Source of the DNA: Trifolium pratense
Lineage: Eukaryota > Streptophyta > Magnoliopsida > Fabales > Fabaceae
NCBI RefSeq assembly: GCF_020283565.1
Contig: NC_060060.1
Span: 42,532,001-42,596,000, forward strand
Direction of reading: 5' to 3'
DNA length: 64,000 bases
Under the pieces are notes generated by a model. The model was not told the origin of the DNA. It did not search any database and saw nothing but the letters and a program-made list of their open reading frames with translations. The stretch's first letter is position 1. Every line of letters starts with the position of its first letter. Position numbers and translations under genes: made by a program. Positions 45,581-56,506 of this stretch are shown piece by piece.

Positions 45581-46586
45581 TATTTAATTTGATTTTCTGA
45601 TTTTGTGGATATCTATTATTTATATGTTTAGGAGTTTCTCTCTCTTGATCACTTTCATATGTGGCATGCTCTAATTTATCATAATCTATGTGGCAACTTG
45701 TGAGAGTATGTTTTCCTATGTGGCAACCTTTGAGAACTTCAATAGAAATAGAAATTATGTAATGTATGTACTCATATAAGGAATTTTTTTTTTTGGTATC
45801 CTTCTCAATCAAAATTTAATGCTAATTCAAAAATAATCATTCAAAAGGAAACAATTGAATACATTTCAATTTTTTTAATGACAATGTCAATTTTTACTTT
45901 TTTTTGGTGTCCTTCTCAATCAAAATTTAATGCTAATTCAAAAATAATCATTCAAAAGGAAACAATTGAATACATTTCAATTTTTTTAATGACAATGTCA
46001 ATTTTTACTTCTAATTTATTATTTGATATTTTATTCATTATTATTATTATTACATTATTATTATTATATTATATTTTAGAAACAAAGTCATTTTGTCCCA
46101 TAATTTGTCAATTAGATAATTGCTATTAAATGACATTTATAATTTCGATCTTCATTCTATTAATATAAATAGCTGTGATTTGCAACCGATTTCACACACT
46201 ATTGCAATTCAAAATTATACTTTTTGCAATCTTTTATCTCTATTCTTTTTTTGGGTGATTTCACTCTCATTTCCTTCAACTTTTTCGTTGTTCTATTTTC
46301 TTCTTTCCATGTTTTTTTTTCAAGTTTAATATTATATAGTATATTTTTGTATTTTGATGCTATCCTTTTTTGTGCCTACAAGGAGATAATCTTCTTTTCT
46401 TATTTTACAGCAGGTGCCCGTCTTTTTTGTGCTTACAAGGAGATAATCTTCAACTTTTTCGTTGTTCTATTTTCTTATTTTTGAAGATGTTATATGCATT
46501 TTTTTTATATATATATAAGCTTTGTATTTAAATGATGTTTATGATTAATCATAATTATACTAATTTTGAGCTATTATTAATAAATG
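45581..46586. repeat. AT-rich spacer with an 111-bp tandem duplication
   Basis: CCTTCTCAATCAAAATTTAA starts at 45800 and again at 45911, the two copies being almost identical. At 46270-46470 a second, interrupted duplication repeats CTACAAGGAGATAATCTTC / CTTACAAGGAGATAATCTTC and CAACTTTTTCGTTGTTCTAT. Short frames here are made by these repeats. Confidence 0.8.
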
Positions 46587-47806
46587 TTGTACTCTTTTTT
46601 TTACTCATTATTTTTTTGTTTGTCTAATTTTTCATGTGATATTTAACAAATATACTGATAAAATAATAGAAACTCCTCGAAGGACTATACTATAGAACGA
46701 ATTGCTTATAAAAAAAAATTATATAGAACGAATTGGCCAAATGTAGAACTGAGAAATTGAAGGCTTAATATGTTTCAAAACAAAATTGAAGGCTTAAGAA
46801 TCTCTGAACAAAAATACTCACCTTACAAGGAATATAAAAAAAATTAAAAATAGTAATTTAATTGTTCACAAAAAAAGTTATTCTTAAACTTCATACTTAT
46901 TGAACAGAGAAAATGGTGTGATTGTCTGAAATATAAAAGGAATGAAGTAATTGACTTCATAGATTATTTTTCTATTTTATTTTATTATTTTATTAATTTT
47001 ATTAATAAAAAAAAGTTACATAGTGATTTATACCAAACATAATATTACAATAGGGGGTATTGATAAAAAAATAATCTACATGGAGGTATTAAACAAAAAA
47101 TAACTTACACGGGGTGAGACATACATTTGTAGATTTTATTATATAAAAAATACGATAAATATCAATTGAAAGTAAGGAAAGTAACAATGATTTTATATAT
47201 AAAAAAAGAAAGAATTAAAAGTAATAATATCATGTATTACTTTGTTTTTATTTTCCAAACATCACTGTAAGATAAACAAATAGATAAATTTTTTAAAATT
47301 TGCACCATTAACAAATGAGATATGCATAAAAAAAATGATATAATTTTTTTTTGTGTCAAGCAAATGACAAATAATTATACTGTTAATTACACAAATGTGA
47401 AATTTTTTCACACGGGGACATGAGCTAAAATACTCCAGAAGAAAACAAATGTCTAAAGGAGAGAGATGACGATTAAGAACTAATATATATATTAACCGTT
47501 AGATTAGTTTTTGCTTAATGACTTTTTTTATGAAAATAAAAGAACAAATATACGAACATGTGGGTTGGGAACGGTGAGTGGAGTATCACTCTCCGTTCTA
47601 CCATTTCTCCTTAAAATCTTCAAAATTTGGATCATTTATCATATTTAAATAAATTATTACATTAAATATAAAATTAATTTTACAAATAATTAAAAAAACC
47701 ACAAAATATTGAAAATTTAATAATCCATATTTTTCATGTGTCAAAAAAATATCTATATTTTTCATTAAACATTAACCCGTGCATTTGCACGGGTAAGTTA
47801 TACTAG
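46587..47806 (+). mobile_element. Non-coding Helitron copy 1
   Basis: About 1.22 kb, matching 58190-59353 in the same orientation. The right end has the hairpin CCCGTGCATTTGCACGGG (7-bp stem), then TAAGTTATA and CTAG followed by T, the Helitron 3' signature. The left end is not fixed; similarity extends slightly left (CTATTATTAATAAATGTTGT). No reading frame. Confidence 0.82.
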
Positions 47807-48098
47807 TAATATTTACATGTACTAGGTGATTCAAAATAATCAATAATTAATTTTGAAGGAGTACTTGTACAAAGATGATAAACAAATTATACTTTTTTTT
47901 ATAAAAATAATAAAATTATACTTTACTCACAAAAAAGTTAATGGAAAAGATAATGGTGGATATATAAATATGAAAAGCTATTGCAAGAATAATAATGTGA
48001 TTGATATTTTTTTTAAACATAAATTTTTTTTAAAAAAATAGCTAGCAGGACTTGAACCTTATTGATTAGGAAAATTGATGCGACATGACCGCTAGGAC
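47807..48098. other. Spacer with possible SINE start interrupted by the hAT element
   Basis: On the minus strand TGTCCTAGCGGTCATG and, further in, GGTTCAAGTCCTGCTAGC followed by a T/A-rich run look like A and B boxes of a SINE. Its 5' part continues beyond the hAT element at 48845 (minus-strand AACATGGTTGTCC). Confidence 0.45.
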
Positions 48099-48836
48099 CA
48101 GCCCCGTTTCTAAGGTTTTGGTGGCCTATGGGCGATCTTAAAATTTGGGCCTAACTATTAAATAATATAAAAAAAAATTGAATTGCTAATAAACATTGAA
48201 TCTTTTATTTAATATCAAAATACTCATACAAAACAATTTCTATGAGCATTTTTAGATGCAAATTCACTAATAATTGTTTCTATATCAATATGTTCTATCA
48301 TATATTTCTCAATACATAAAATGGCTAGAGCATTCAACCTTTCTTGAGACATTGAAGATCTCAAGTAGTTGACAGTTTGACAAAAAAAATCTTGATTGTT
48401 GATGCGAGAGAAATAATATGAAGAATACTCTAATACTTGTTATATTTTTATTCATGACTCTGTTGCTCTACTTATAGAGGTAAATTGTAATAAATATATA
48501 TTTCGAAATCATATATATTTATAAAAGAAGCAAATCTTAAAAGATTATAAACAAAAATATTTTTTCGACACATTCTAAACAAAAATATAAACGATAACTC
48601 GTAACAATTTATTATTGTAAATATAATTGTAACATATATTTAAATTTAAAATCTTAACAAGATATTTAGACATATTATTTTAAATTTTCACAAACATTTT
48701 GATATTTATTTATTTTATATTATTGACATATATAATATATATATATATATATATACCCCTAAAAAAAATTTGGGGGGCCCTAATACTTGGGGGCCTAGAG
48801 CCGTCGCCCTCCTCGCCCCCCTCATATACGGCACTG
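48099..48836 (-). mobile_element. hAT-type DNA transposon, internally deleted, with 8-bp target duplication
   Basis: GCTAGGAC flanks both sides (48091-48098 and 48837-48844). The ends CAGCCCCGTTTCTAAGG and, reversed, CAGTGCCGTATATGAGG fit hAT terminal repeats (CA..TG, 8-bp duplication). The 738-bp body keeps only the 3' end of the transposase frame, so it cannot move by itself. Confidence 0.9.
48224..48385 (-). pseudogene. hAT transposase (TTF/ZMYM type), C-terminal remnant
   Basis: Minus strand: YLRSSMSQERLNALAILCIE then KYMIEHIDIETIISEFASKN and AHRNCFV before a stop. This matches the hAT dimerisation tail of plant TTF-type zinc-finger transposases (L.S.MSQERLN.LA...IE). The rest of the protein is deleted. 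Confidence 0.85.
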
Positions 48837-48844
48837 GCTAGGAC

Positions 48845-49560
48845 AACCATGTTTCCAATAATTTTTATTGAGAGAGATGTCTCAATTGTAAAAAATAATT
48901 GAGGAAATAATGTGAAATCTTATACTATTAAGATCATAAATGAAGAATAAAATTGGAATTTGAAAGAAAGGGAAAAAGTTAATTAATGGTTGAGATGTAG
49001 AAATTGAGAAAAATTGAGAGAAAAAAAATTGAGAGGATTCATTCTCATTTTTATTGCATATATATACTGTACGGTCATAATTTTATACACACATAAGTTT
49101 ATACATACATAAGGGCATCCAAGTGATTTCTAATTTTTTCGAGTGGGCGGTAGCCCATCCGAGCCACCTCTGACTCCGTTTTCCCCTAGTTAAATTATTT
49201 TAAGTTAGTGTCGTCTTTACCATAAAAAAAAGTTAGTGTCATCTTTACGCTTGTAAATAATAAAAGAAGGGTAAATAGACTTTATCTCCGGTAAAGTATA
49301 TGAGTTTTACTTTATCCGTATAATTTTATTATTTTGCGATTCTCTTCTGTAATATTTAGATTCCTTTAGTTACCCCTGAACTGTCAACTAGACACAGAAT
49401 CTTCAATTTTTTGATGACGTGTGGCATGTATGTTTAGATTTTTAATTTTTTTTATTATTATAATTATTCCAATTCATTTTTATTTTAAAAAACTAAAAAA
49501 AAAAATTAAAAAGAAAATGATTAATAAAAGAACACAGAGATCGTCTCTCCATCTCCCAGG
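48845..49560. other. Spacer, no gene seen
   Basis: AT-rich DNA. 49130-49200 (GAGTGGGCGGTAGCCCATCC) is a GC-richer scrap, possibly of a repeat. The rest is low in complexity. Confidence 0.4.
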
Positions 49561-49712
49561 ATTTGGACATCTTCAATTTTTCCTCATGTTTTCTCTCATT
49601 TTGCTTAATCCAATGGTTGATATATGAAGGAAGAGAGAGAATCAACCATTATCATCCATTGAATTAAGCAAAAGAAAAGAAAACATGAGGGAAAATTGAA
49701 GAAGATCCAAAT
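49561..49712. repeat. Long imperfect hairpin of about 150 bp
   Basis: The left arm 49561-49622 (ATTTGGACATCTTCAATTTT ... GCTTAATCCAATGGTTGAT) pairs with the right arm 49641-49712 (ATCAACCATTATCATCCATT ... GAAGAAGATCCAAAT) around an 18-base loop. It could be a small MITE or the stem of a transcribed hairpin. Confidence 0.75.
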
Positions 49713-49877
49713 CCGTCTCTCTACGTGTCTCTGAGTAATTGTTGAAGTTGATGGATCATCTTTTTCCGACATTTGGTTATGAACGACTATCGTTAATGAA
49801 ATTGATTGATTCCATAGTCATTAATGTGTTTAGATGTGAAAAGAAAGTTAAATGAAAGAAAGTTAGATAATTTTTAG

Positions 49878-50252
49878 GTTGTTTGGTTTGAGTGAAAGTG
49901 AAAAGAAAATGAGAAGAAAGAAATATGTTTAAATTTAAAATGACAAAGACACCCACAAGTAAAAACAAAATATGATTACTTTAAAAAAAAAAACAAAATA
50001 TGATTGGATAAAAAAATTAAAATGTTTAAATTTGTTAATCTTTTTGGATATATGTGTCATTTCAACCAAAATCCATCCATGAATCTATTTTCCGTCCACT
50101 TTTGGAAGGAAACAAATTTTGGTGGGTCCCACATGTTATTCTTATTTCCTTCCACTTTTCTCTTCCATCCAAACAATGGAAAGTTTCTTGAAATTGGTAC
50201 TTTCCTTTCTCCAAATTTCTTTCCTCCCACTTTCACCCCAACCAAACAATGT
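49878..50252. mobile_element. Foldback MITE with GTTTGGTT-type ends
   Basis: The left end GGTTGTTTGGTTTGAGTGAA and the right end CACTTTCACCCCAACCAAAC are near-complementary. The inner parts (GAAAAGAAAATGAGAAGAAA against TTTCTTTCCTCCC) also pair. The open frames on both strands are products of the repeat. Confidence 0.7.
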
Positions 50253-50473
50253 GTTAGAAAAAATAAGAGTAAAGTAATCACAGTTGAAGAAGGCGTTATC
50301 TTTGCTTGGTAATTGGTAGTATTCTATACTCAGTCGGTTAGCAGAAATCCTAATGGAGCGTCCACTATTAAATTTTTTTAATTAATTAAAATTTAAACCC
50401 AAATTGTGGGTTATTTATTTAGTGGACCACGTGACTACATGTGATATTCTTGCATTTCTTGTCCGTGTATATA
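50253..50473. other. Spacer, nothing recognised
   Basis: Short AT-rich stretch between two MITEs. Confidence 0.4.
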
Positions 50474-50814
50474 CTCCATCCGTTTCATATTATAAGAAAA
50501 AAATAATTTTTACGTACACTTATTTTTTTGACGCATTTTACATATACTTATTAAGAAAAGTTCAATATAATAATTTGAAATATAATTTTTTGTGTTTTTC
50601 TTAAAATAAGTTTTATCGAAAGATGTAAAAAGAATTTTTATTGGTTATTGATTATGGGAAAAAAATATAGAGAATAAATTAAATGCAATTTGCATTAAAT
50701 TTCTTGAGAATAAGTAAATATAAATCTTGAAAATAATAAAAGTGATTTGCTTTTGCTTATAATTTGAGACAAGGAAAAATATTTTTTTTTGCTTATAATA
50801 TGAGACGGAGGGAA
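50474..50814. mobile_element. Stowaway-like MITE, second copy, diverged
   Basis: The left end CTCCATCCGTTTCATATTAT and the right end ATAATATGAGACGGAGGGAA are inverted. TA lies at both edges. The body is AT-rich. It is of the same type as 45281-45580 but a different subfamily. Confidence 0.8.
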
Positions 50815-50865
50815 TATATTCGTAAAGAATAGCAACATTGAATCAAAAAATATTTCAAAAGTTTG

Positions 50866-51243
50866 TTACGGTAAAACCTCAATTCCCTTGTTTCATGTTG
50901 ATGGGGTCGTTTGTCGTAAGGCATTTGGGAGCATGTAGTTCAATGTCTAGAGCTTTCAGACTTCAAATACAGACACGACCTTGTTCCGAATGTTTTTGAG
51001 CGCGTAAGAGTATATGTGAAGAAGCAGGCGTCTATCAACTTCTTGACTGACCCACTGAAGGGAGGATCTACATCGAGGTCATGTGATGTTTTGGTGTACG
51101 TATGGGTAGGAGGGAAACATGCATGTGTGGATTTGACTGAAATTTCTTCACTTGTGGGATTGAAAAATGAGAATTTTACTATAGGACAGGCATCCCTCGG
51201 TTTCCTAGCACCGGAGGCTGTAGATATTTTGAATTTTTTTTTA
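50866..51243 (+). pseudogene. Fragment of a repetitive legume retroelement-associated polyprotein
   Basis: The frame reads KKQASINFLTDPLKGGSTSR, CDVLVYVWVGGKHACVDLTE, ISSLVGLKNENFTIGQASL, then jumps to GFLAPEAVDILN. From memory, legume genomes carry many longer copies of this reading next to LINE-type reverse transcriptase debris (ADVLVFGWVGGKHACVDLTG ... FGFLAPEAV). The stretch between GQASL and GFLAPEA is deleted here. It is a dead repeat, not a gene. Confidence 0.65.
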
Positions 51244-51470
51244 TAAAATTTGTATTCGTTAAAGCGTTATTGAGTGGTGTAACATTAATCAAATTGTTAC
51301 ACCAGTGTAATTTGATAAAAAAGTTACACTAAGATCCATTAATTTAATTTTGATCTAATGGCTATTAAAGAGTCACTCATAGACTCACATGGTTATATTA
51401 ATAAATTAAAGAATCTCCTGTTTTTTTTTTTCTAACTCTAGTCCAAATTCATTCCCCGGTTTCTTTAGAG

Positions 51471-51846
51471 CCCGTTTGGTTTGAGGTAATCTTGACAAAA
51501 AAAATTTCTTGATGGAGGGGAGGTGAGAGAGTAATTTTGACAAAAAAAATTTCTTCTTATTAATTTTTTTTTTATAAAAAAAACGTTTTATATTTTTGAA
51601 AAAAAAAATCTCAATTATTAAAGAGATTTGATTGGTTAAAAAAATTTGTTTTTAATCTTTTTTGGTCAAGATTATCCCATCAACTTACCTCCCCTCGATC
51701 TACTTTGAATCAAAATTTAAAAACAAATTTTTTTAAACAATCAAATCTCTTTAATAATTGAGACTTAATATATATATTTTTTTTTGTCAAAATTGCCCCA
51801 TCATCTCCCCTCTCATTCCCTCCATCTACTACCAAGCGGACCGTTA
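51471..51846. mobile_element. Foldback MITE with long inner inverted repeat
   Basis: The left end GCCCGTTTGGTTTGAGGTAA and the right end CTACTACCAAGCGGACCG are roughly inverted. Inside, TCTCAATTATTAAAGAGATT (about 51610) and AATCTCTTTAATAATTGAGA (about 51745) are perfectly complementary, as are TTTTTTGTCAAAATTGCCCC and the left TTGACAAAAAAAA. Confidence 0.78.
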
Positions 51847-51973
51847 ATTTTCCCTCATTAAGATTTGCTCTGAACATTCACAAAAAAAAAAAAAAAGATT
51901 TGCTCTGAATTTGAATTATTTGTTTTTTTTTTTTAAATTGAAGTTTAAGTTAGGTGCGTATTATCAGGCAGCC

Positions 51974-52163
51974 TATAAATATCCTTTCAGATCTGCTTCA
52001 GCAAAGCTTTCACGTTTTCATCATCTCTCTTTTTGTCAAACCCTAACCTTACCCTCCACCCAAACCCAGCCACCGCGCCGCCGCTCCTCCAGTGATAACC
52101 ACAGCCACCGTCTCCTACCTCTCTGAAACAAAAGGGAATAAAAGAGAAAATCAGAATTTTAGG
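51974..52163 (+). promoter_or_regulatory. Promoter-like and leader-like sequence, possibly of the serpin gene
   Basis: TATAAATA (51974-51981) is followed by a CT-rich leader containing AAACCCTAA (52037-52045, a telo-box word) and ACCGCGCCGCCGCTCC, far more GC-rich than the surroundings, then TTTTAG and a GTTAAT donor-like site. Either a lost gene's 5' end or a leader exon spliced to just before 53194 (CATTCAAG acceptor-like). Inference only. Confidence 0.35.
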
Positions 52164-53210
52164 TTAATTGTTCAATATTTTCCTTTTCTAATTGGTAATT
52201 TCTCCTTCATTCATTATTTATTGTCCAATTTGTTGTTGTTGATGTTGGAACACTTAACAGGGATTTTGTTTGTTGTTGATGATTCAAACTAAAGAAGGAT
52301 TTTGTTTATATTTTTACGGTAAAAGATTTTATTGATATTTCTAGAATTATATCATATATTCTCTTAATTTTATTTGTGTAATTTTATTTATTGCTTCAAA
52401 AAAATGCTAGGAGAAAGACTTTTTTTTTTAGCTAAAAAGTATTTTGATGATATTGATTAGAACATGACATTTTATTTATGTTAGTTACACTATAAATAAC
52501 TATTTTTGAAGTTGTTGATGCTATTTGTAATTTAAATAGTTGATGTTCTCTTAAAAAAAAATTGAAATTTTTATTAAGGGACCATATTAATTACTCTAAA
52601 AATAAAATGGCCAAGTATATGTCTGATACGACATCGATACTTGTCCGATATTTTTCGATACCAGCATCGGAGAAGTATCGACAATTAATATAACCGATAT
52701 GTGTTGGATACTACTTCGATACGCGTATTCGAAAAGTATCGGATAATTAATGCACTTTGATGATGAAAAAATAGGAGAGGAGACTGATACAATTCGTGTT
52801 GAATGTCTTAAGTATTGAATGTTAGAGTAGACTTGAACCCTGGACCTCCAACCGGTCCAACTCTTTAATTCTTGGCTCAACTAGCTAAATCAGTTGAACT
52901 ACTCATCCCATCCTTTTTGGGTAGTACTTAACTTAAGATATGTAATTGTCACTTGTTTGCTCATTTTGAGTAATTTGAATGTTAATTTTTTATCATTATG
53001 ATTTTAGTTGTTTCTATATTGTGCATTTATATATTTAATTTTAAATTTAATTTTTAAATAACGGATCACGGCCGTATCGTATCAGGAATTTTGAAAAATT
53101 TTCCGTATCGGTATCGTGTCACGTATCTGAGCTTCATAGATTTTAATACATCCAAATTGTCAGGACCTTTTCCGGCTATCTTCTCTCATTCAAGAATCAG
53201 AACAACTACA
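52164..53210. other. Spacer with repeat debris upstream of serpin copy 1
   Basis: 52610-52750 and 53060-53130 repeat GTATCGG/CCGATAC words (CATCGATACTTGTCCGATAT, CCGTATCGGTATCGTGTCAC), the mark of a degraded dispersed repeat. 52800-52915 holds a SINE-like piece. Confidence 0.45.
52800..52915 (-). mobile_element. tRNA-derived SINE-like fragment
   Basis: On the minus strand TTTAGCTAGTTGAGCCAAGA is a good A box, and GGTCCAGGGTTCAAGTCTAC a good B box, about 45 bp apart as in tRNA-derived SINEs. Tail and target duplication are not resolved. Confidence 0.6.
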
Positions 53211-54924
53211 ATGGACCTCAAAAAATCAGGAAGGTGCCAAGAAGATGTTGCACTCACCCTCACAAAGCATTTATTTTTAAAACAAGATTCTCAGCAAAAA
53301 AAACCTCGTCTTTTCGCCCTTGTCTCTCTTTGTTGTTCTTAGCGTCATGGCAGCTGGATCAGAAGGCTATGCTCTTGACGAACTTCTTACCTTCCTTCAA
53401 TTTGACTCCATCCACAATCTAATGTCATTCTTCTCTCAGCTCGTCTCCCCTGCTTTGTTCTCTGATGATCGTATGTGTTTTATCAATGGAATGTGGGCTG
53501 ATGAATCACTTCCCCTTTCTCATTCTTTTAAACAACTTGTGGCCACTCATTACAACACCACTTTGGCTTCGGTTGATTTTAAGACTAAGGTATGTACTAT
53601 CACTTTCTATATATATATATATATATACATCATAAAGGGAGCTCGGGAAAAATATGTTTTCAGTCCCTACTTTTACGTTAAGTTTTGGTTTTCGTCCCTG
53701 TATTTCAAAATCACTTGTTTTTGTCCCCAATTAATTTTCAGTTTTGGTTTTAGTCTCAAATGTTAAAAATTATGATATGACAGTCCACGTATGATGCCAC
53801 ATGTCAACAGAATCCTACGTGTCAACGCCACATGGATTTTCGTTAGTCAACAGTTAGTTGACCTAACATTTGAGGCTAAAACCAAAACTGAAAATTAATT
53901 GAAGACAAAAACAAGTGATTTTAAAGTATATGGACGAAAACCAAAACTCAATATAAAAGTAGGGACTGAAAACACATTTTACTATTAATAATATATTTGC
54001 CGTTCAAAAAAAAAACATAATTTTTTGTAATCTAAATTTCTTTTATTTCCTCCAACCAAACATTATGAAAATGTTTCTCAAGAAAACTATTCATTTTGAT
54101 TTTGATGTTTTTTGAAGGGTGATCAAGTGTGTCATGAAGTTAATTTGTGGGTTGAGAAAGAGACGAATGGCCTTATCACAAAGCTTCTTCATCCTAGTAT
54201 GGTAAGCAAATTACCCACAGGGCTTGTCTTTGCAAATGCAATTTGCTTCAAAGGTGTGTGGAAACACAAGTTTATGGATACAGCTTTCCAGCGTAGTTTT
54301 CACCTCTTCAATGGCACCAAAGTCATTGCTCCCTTCATGGATAGCAAGCAGAGGGAGCACTTTATTGGTATTTTTGATGGTTTCAAAGTCCTCCGTCTTT
54401 CTTATAGACAAGGCAGGGATAAAACTCGTCGGTTCTCCATGTATATTTTCCTTCCAGATGCAAAAGATGGACTTTTGGCATTAATTGAAAAGCTAGCTTC
54501 AGAATCTGATTTTTTGAAAGACAAGTTTCCTCGGCGAAAAGTGGAAGTACGTCAATTTACTATTCCAAAATTCAAGATTTCTTTTTCATTTGAAGCTTCT
54601 AATGTTCTGCACGAGTTGGGAATGAGTTCACCTTTCTTTCTAACAAAAGTGGTAGAGGGAATGAACCCTCCTTTGGGCGTGGAAAGCATAAATCACAATG
54701 CTTTCGTTGAGGTAAATGAGAAAGGCACCATAGCTTCAGCAAACACTGTTATGGTGGCATTAAGAGGTAGTCGTCGTGCCACTCCTACGGACTTTGTAGC
54801 TGACCATCCTTTCCTCTTCTTAATCAGAGAAGATTTCAGTGGAACAATTCTCTTTATTGGTCAGGTTCTCAATCCTCTTGATGGAGCAGATGAACATACC
54901 ACACACATATACCGAAGAAAATGA
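53211..54924 (+). pseudogene. Serpin (LR-type plant serpin) copy 1, one-base frameshift in exon 1
   Basis: Exon 1 53211-53589, exon 2 54118-54924; about 394 residues if the frame were whole. The N-terminus reads EDVALTLTKHLFLKQDSQQK, then an 8-A run at about 53296-53303 shifts the frame; the true frame resumes VFSPLSLFVVLSVMAAGSEG. The rest is a full serpin: FINGMWADESLPLSHSFKQL, NGLITKLLHPSM, FANAICFKGVWKHKF, MYIFLPDAKDGLLALIEKL, FTIPKFKISFSFEASNVLHE, then the hinge HNAFVEVNEKGTIASANTV and C-terminal DHPFLFLIREDFSGTILFIG. Serpins trap serine or cysteine proteases. The hinge here is GTIASANT, where inhibitory serpins usually have GTEAAAAT, so inhibition is doubtful. A translated product from a later ATG would lack helix A. 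The copy forms the left arm of an inverted repeat. If the A run is a sequencing error the gene could be functional. Confidence 0.88.
53649..53980. mobile_element. Foldback MITE in the serpin intron, left arm
   Basis: The ends TGTTTTCAGTCCCTACTTTT and AAAAGTAGGGACTGAAAACA are inverted. The inner parts AGTTTTGGTTTTCGTCC and GGACGAAAACCAAAACT, and AATTAATTTTCAGTTTTGGT with ACCAAAACTGAAAATTAATT, pair perfectly or nearly so. It is preceded by an (AT)n run. Confidence 0.88.
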
Positions 54925-55575
54925 AGATGATGATGAAAGTTAGCAATCTCATTATCTAATTATTATATTTTGTGATTAGGAAGGTTCATGTTTTTCTTTA
55001 TTATGCTGATATTGAATTATTACATTATTTTATTTTTGGTCAAAGAATTTTTTTATGTTGAATAAATATGAATAGCGACCCTCTCAGGTACAAAAAGTAA
55101 CAAAAAGTTTCAATTTGCACAAATTAAAACAAAAAGTTACTTATAACTTATCATTTCAATTTGCTTATAGCTATACTATTTCATGTAATTTTTATATATC
55201 ATTTTGTATTTATAACCAAATTCAATCATTAATTTTATTAAATACTACAAATTCAATTAACTACCTTAATTGCTACAAGTTAACTTATTAATTATCGGCT
55301 ATTTTTTGTCAAATAGAATCTTAAATTGTTAACAGAAAATCTAGAGACCAATTTTTTAAACAAATTTTTATAAAGAATGTTTTTTTAGAGGGAACTTGCA
55401 GTTAGTTTATTCTATAATCTTCACTTGCAAAGTGTAGTTTGTTGAAGACTCATAATTCCCTTGTTATAGCAGGAATAAAAGCAAATATGGAAAGTAAAAC
55501 TACAAAATATGGAACACAAACCACACATTATGACCTATATAAGCTGCAAATACAATTGCCAGGGATTCCAACAAT

Positions 55576-56005
55576 TTACAACTGATAATCAGCATTAACT
55601 TTCTCATTGTCATACTCATCTTCAACAAACCTCTTCCAGAACCAATGTTGCTTCCATACTCTCTCAATCATCTCTTCAATCGGTATGTTCTTCGTCTCCG
55701 GCACCAAGAAAAACACAAAGATTGACATGATGAAAACCCATCCAGAAAAGAACAAGAAGATGCCAAACTTGAAATGACACAACATGGATAGAAAAGCTTG
55801 TGCAATGACAAAGGTGAAGAGCAAATTGACACAAACAGTGACACTTTGTCCGGCTGAACGAGTCTCCAATGGAAATATCTCACTTGAAATAAGCCATCCA
55901 AGAGGACCTATAGACCAAGCAAAAGCAGACACGAAAGTGCAAACCAAGACAATGAGAAAATAGAAAATGCTGATAATTGTAACTTTTTGTTTTAATTTGT
56001 GCAAT
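55576..56005 (-). pseudogene. Sugar transport protein (STP-type H+/hexose symporter), C-terminal fragment
   Basis: Minus frame to a stop at 55576: [111 protein letters not shown]. This is the last part of a plant STP transporter: the final three or so membrane segments and the PETKxIPIEEM signature. The upstream nine membrane segments are absent; homology begins near 55985. [11 protein letters not shown] reading (usual LIPSE) may be a mutation. Unless spliced to an exon elsewhere it is a broken gene captured in the spacer. Confidence 0.88.
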
Positions 56006-56506
56006 TTTGGTCCTGCCCGTCTAAATTGAAGCACAATTTAAACTGCGTCGGTCTATTACCGCGTTAGCTCCCCTCCAATTTTTTTATTTTAATTAAATAA
56101 TAAAAGATAAAAAAGGAGGTGGGGGGGGGGGGGGCGAGCGGCAGCGGCTCCAAGCGATGACGGCGAGAGGTGCTTGAGTGGAAGAAGCTGAGGAGGAACT
56201 GGGTGTTGACAGTTAAGCTTCAGTTGTCAACAAGTATAAAAGAAAGAACTCAAAAAGATACTGCGAATTAATTTGACAAATTAACCCCATGCATATTAAT
56301 TTTTAATTTGTCAAATTTTTGGTTTAGCAACTGGCAAGTGTACCTGAGAGGGTCGCTATTCATATTTATTCAACATAAAAAAATTCTTTGACCAAAAATA
56401 AAATAATGTAATAATTCAATATCAGCATAATAAAGAAAAACATGAACCTTCCTAATCACAAAATATAATAATTAGATAATGAGATTGCTAACTTTCATCA
56501 TCATCT

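Noticed and set aside
46120..46484. Phe-rich hydrophobic frames suggesting small membrane proteins
   Set aside because: T-rich, repeat-containing DNA gives these frames; no start context, no conservation signal, and the tandem duplication explains the repeated peptide.
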